From: Nitratiruptor sp. YY09-18
Lineage (GTDB): Bacteria; Campylobacterota; Campylobacteria; Campylobacterales; Nitratiruptoraceae
Assembly (NCBI RefSeq): GCF_016593235.1
Contig: NZ_AP023065.1
Location: 1,426,001-1,490,000 of the forward strand
Reading direction: 5' to 3'
DNA: 64,000 bases
In this document: positions 62,209 to 64,000 of the stretch, one piece after another
Position numbering within the stretch: the first letter of the stretch is position 1
Layout: the number at the start of each line of letters is the position of its first letter
Made by a program: the position numbers and the translations under genes
Notes under the pieces: model-generated
Database searches by the model: none
Told to the model about the DNA's origin: nothing
What the model saw: the letters and a program-made list of their open reading frames with translations, nothing else

Positions 62209-63697
62209 CCTTGAATATTGCTACATCATCAATAGTAGGGACATTGTGCTCTTTGATAATTTTTGGCACCAAGAGGATAAAGAGTTCACTCCTTTTTTGA
62301 ACCCTTTTGGTACTGTGAAAGATTCTCCCAATAATTGGTACATCACCTAAAAGAGGTACTTTGGTATGGTCATTATTGTAGTTTTTACTCACAAGTCCAC
62401 CGATGAGAATCTTTTGGCCATCTCTCACTTTGACTATGGATGTGAGCTGCTTAATCTTCACATCAGGTGGCAATACGCGCATCGATTGGTTATTTTCATC
62501 AGCATGGATAAGTTCACTAGATACCGGATTAACCTTCATAATGATCTGATTATTATCTGTGATCTCTGGAATGACATAGAGTGTCACACCTATGAATGAT
62601 TGGCCAATCGCATACGTCTGCGTCCCAACAGTAGAACCACTTTGAATATTTGTCGTCCCACTTGTCTCATAGCGATAAGAAAGCTGGTCTCCTACATTGA
62701 TGATTGCTGGCTGGTTGTTAAGCGTGAGAATCTTTGGATTGGAAAGGACCTTCACATCCCCATACTTTTTCAAAAAGTCGAAGAGTCCTTGCATAGAGAA
62801 ATTGTATCCTATGAAGTAGTTTGGATGAGCAAGATTACTCACACTCACCCCATCTGCTCTTGTTTTATACCCTTCTCTACTTCCTGTGAGAGTAAGATTG
62901 AACTTGCTCCAGTCTATTCCTAGGGTCTGCTCATCCTTATACTTTACTTCAATGATTTTTGCTTCTATGAGCACCTGCTTGTGCATGCGATCTGCAAGCT
63001 TATCCAAAAACCTCTTCACAGCTTCAAGCTCTTTTTTTGTTCCTGTAACAGTCACAAGTGAGGCATCTTGGTTAATAAAAATTTTGAAATCTCTCCTACC
63101 ACTTACACCTATCAAAAGGGTTTCGAGCTGCTTGTGCAAACTTTGCCAAAAAGTAAACTGCGATTTTGTTGTAATAGTGGTGTAGTCATTGGTATAAGCA
63201 CTACTCTCTTCATTGCCGGTAGTGCCTGTTGTACCACCACTTCCATTTCCACTACCAATCCCTCCAGAACCGTATGTATCTGATCCTGAAGTGGTGCCAA
63301 GGATTACCATCTTTTTGCTCTCACTTGTCAAAGAGCTAAGATTGATATAGTCGATATTGAAGTTTTTTGTTTTATAATAGGCAACCTTCAATATATGTTT
63401 GCGTGGATTGTAATTATAAAAAAGGTTATTCTCTCCCAAAATAAAATCAAAAAGCTCTTCGAGAGTGTAGTCTTTGATATTGACATAATCGAGACTCTTG
63501 TGGACTTTAATACGCGCTTTTGGATCTTCAAAAATGATAGAGATATTGCATGTTGCTGCTATATCTTTGAGCACCGAGTTTATTGTAATACCTCGGCCAT
63601 TATCGCTCATAGCCTTGAGACTAAAGAGCTTGGTATCACAATCTTGTGCCCACAAAACAATTGCTGTAAGAAAAATTATAGTAATCTTTTTTATCAT
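62195..63697 (-). CDS. ctsD: Secretin (CtsD/PilQ/GspD)
   Basis: 500 residues. Signal peptide at about 1-17 (KKITIIFLTAIVLWAQ). N-domains with a Gly/Ser-rich insert near 138-165, then the secretin domain with VPLLGDVPIIGRIF near 455 as the family signature. It forms the outer-membrane channel. It is smaller than GspD (about 650) and near the size of Campylobacter CtsD. Confidence 0.92.
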   Translation of the reverse strand: MIKKITIIFLTAIVLWAQDCDTKLFSLKAMSDNGRGITINSVLKDIAATCNISIIFEDPKARIKVHKSLDYVNIKDYTLEELFDFILGENNLFYNYNPRKHILKVAYYKTKNFNIDYINLSSLTSESKKMVILGTTSGSDTYGSGGIGSGNGSGGTTGTTGNEESSAYTNDYTTITTKSQFTFWQSLHKQLETLLIGVSGRRDFKIFINQDASLVTVTGTKKELEAVKRFLDKLADRMHKQVLIEAKIIEVKYKDEQTLGIDWSKFNLTLTGSREGYKTRADGVSVSNLAHPNYFIGYNFSMQGLFDFLKKYGDVKVLSNPKILTLNNQPAIINVGDQLSYRYETSGTTNIQSGSTVGTQTYAIGQSFIGVTLYVIPEITDNNQIIMKVNPVSSELIHADENNQSMRVLPPDVKIKQLTSIVKVRDGQKILIGGLVSKNYNNDHTKVPLLGDVPIIGRIFHSTKRVQKRSELFILLVPKIIKEHNVPTIDDVAIFKDDDG

Positions 63698-64000
63698 TTC
63701 TCCACCACTTTCAGTACATGAGGACGATAGAGCACCAATACTCTTTTCTTCTTACCTCGCTGTAAAATCACATAACTATCTTTTATATCCACTATCTTAA
63801 ATCCTCTTATTATATCACCCCTTTTATAAGATTTCCCATTAATGTAGGCTTTGTCATTAAAAATCGCTTGCAGTTGCAATGGTCGTACAAAGGGGGTAAA
63901 AAATATCGGCTTATGACTCTTTTTGATAATCTTTTTGGCACTGTTGAAGGGATCATAGTTAACTGGAAGATCCAAAGCCAAAAGCGACAAAGAGGCTAAA
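63694..64000 (-). CDS. CtsR-like small periplasmic protein (5' end cut off by window edge)
   Basis: The frame is open to base 64000. The visible N-terminal part reads LASLSLLALDLPVNYDPF, the end of a signal peptide, so the real start lies outside; the TTG at 63990 is probably not the start. A conserved-looking C-terminal half (AYINGKSYKRGDIIRGFKI) is a small beta domain, like a pilus-assembly PilP type. The four-base overlap with ctsD and the C. jejuni order ctsR-ctsD support the call. Confidence 0.65.
   Translation of the reverse strand, partial: LASLSLLALDLPVNYDPFNSAKKIIKKSHKPIFFTPFVRPLQLQAIFNDKAYINGKSYKRGDIIRGFKIVDIKDSYVILQRGKKKRVLVLYRPHVLKVVEK

Noticed and set aside
1-64000. CRISPR arrays, transposases, phage genes, rRNA or tRNA genes
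   Set aside because: Read for regular direct repeats with spacers, for integrase or transposase motifs and for tRNA-like folds; none were found. The only repeats are the pair beside tsf and the shared hairpins.

Overview
The window is a dense, mostly leftward-transcribed chromosome segment of a Campylobacterota (epsilonproteobacterial) organism. Protein sequences, short intergenic gaps, many ATGA/TAATG overlaps and gene order all point there. Blocks such as ffh-rpsP-KH-rimM, glyQ-nif3-zinc ribbon-waaA-rlu, alaS...maf...pbp1A, trxA-yraN...hom-aminotransferase-(two envelope genes)-rlmB-rsmI-rpmE and ctsR-D-P-X-E-F match, from memory, the Campylobacter jejuni order. Moderate GC, a formate dehydrogenase, several c-di-GMP proteins and no host-associated genes suggest a free-living vent-type relative such as Nitratiruptor; that genus is an inference. 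There are no rRNA or tRNA genes, CRISPR arrays, phages or transposases that I can see.

Layout. 1-7.2 kb (all minus): rimM (cut by the left edge), KH protein, rpsP, ffh, a pseudouridine synthase, a DUF167 protein, waaA, a coiled-coil zinc-ribbon protein, a Nif3-like protein, glyQ and a glutaredoxin-like protein. 7.2-11.4 kb: a DUF89 metal-dependent phosphatase, purE, a small membrane protein, a U32/TrhP-like protein and an ankyrin protein, then divergent hisJ. 11.4-12.9 kb: a compact, visibly AT-richer restriction-modification pair. 12.9-17.2 kb: glnA, a decayed copy of a YidB-like gene, a Kbp (BON-LysM) gene, the intact YidB-like gene and a cation:proton antiporter. 17.2-25.5 kb: one long minus operon from alaS through a CopD-like protein, speD, maf, an atypical small kinase, a BioF-like enzyme and an ABC ATPase to PBP1A. 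25.5-32.5 kb: ftsI, then divergent ftsW-murG, a diguanylate cyclase, panC and divergent prfB.

32.5-39.1 kb: a structured non-coding stretch with an unlisted 29-residue membrane peptide gene, lolD, two copies of a palindromic repeat, tsf, rpsB with a folded leader, a PrxQ, a DUF523 protein, a double-REC GGDEF protein and an aldehyde dehydrogenase. 39.2-43.5 kb (plus): ilvE, an SPFH protein, hisIE, a secreted RNase T2 and a YfdX protein with an operator-like palindrome. 43.5-56.3 kb (minus): a radical SAM protein, purF, dapB, trxB, trxA, YraN, an isolated formate dehydrogenase, hom, an aminotransferase, two envelope proteins, rlmB, rsmI and rpmE. 56.5-64 kb: two pseudopilin genes (plus), facing a Cts-type type II secretion/competence operon (minus) that also carries a second unlisted small membrane peptide gene.

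Most of the segment is housekeeping: translation, cell wall synthesis and division, amino acid and purine synthesis, and thiol redox. The accessory and least described parts are the R-M pair, the decayed YidB copy, the repeat pair beside tsf, the two very small membrane peptides, several folded leaders, the YfdX control region and the pseudopilin promoter region.
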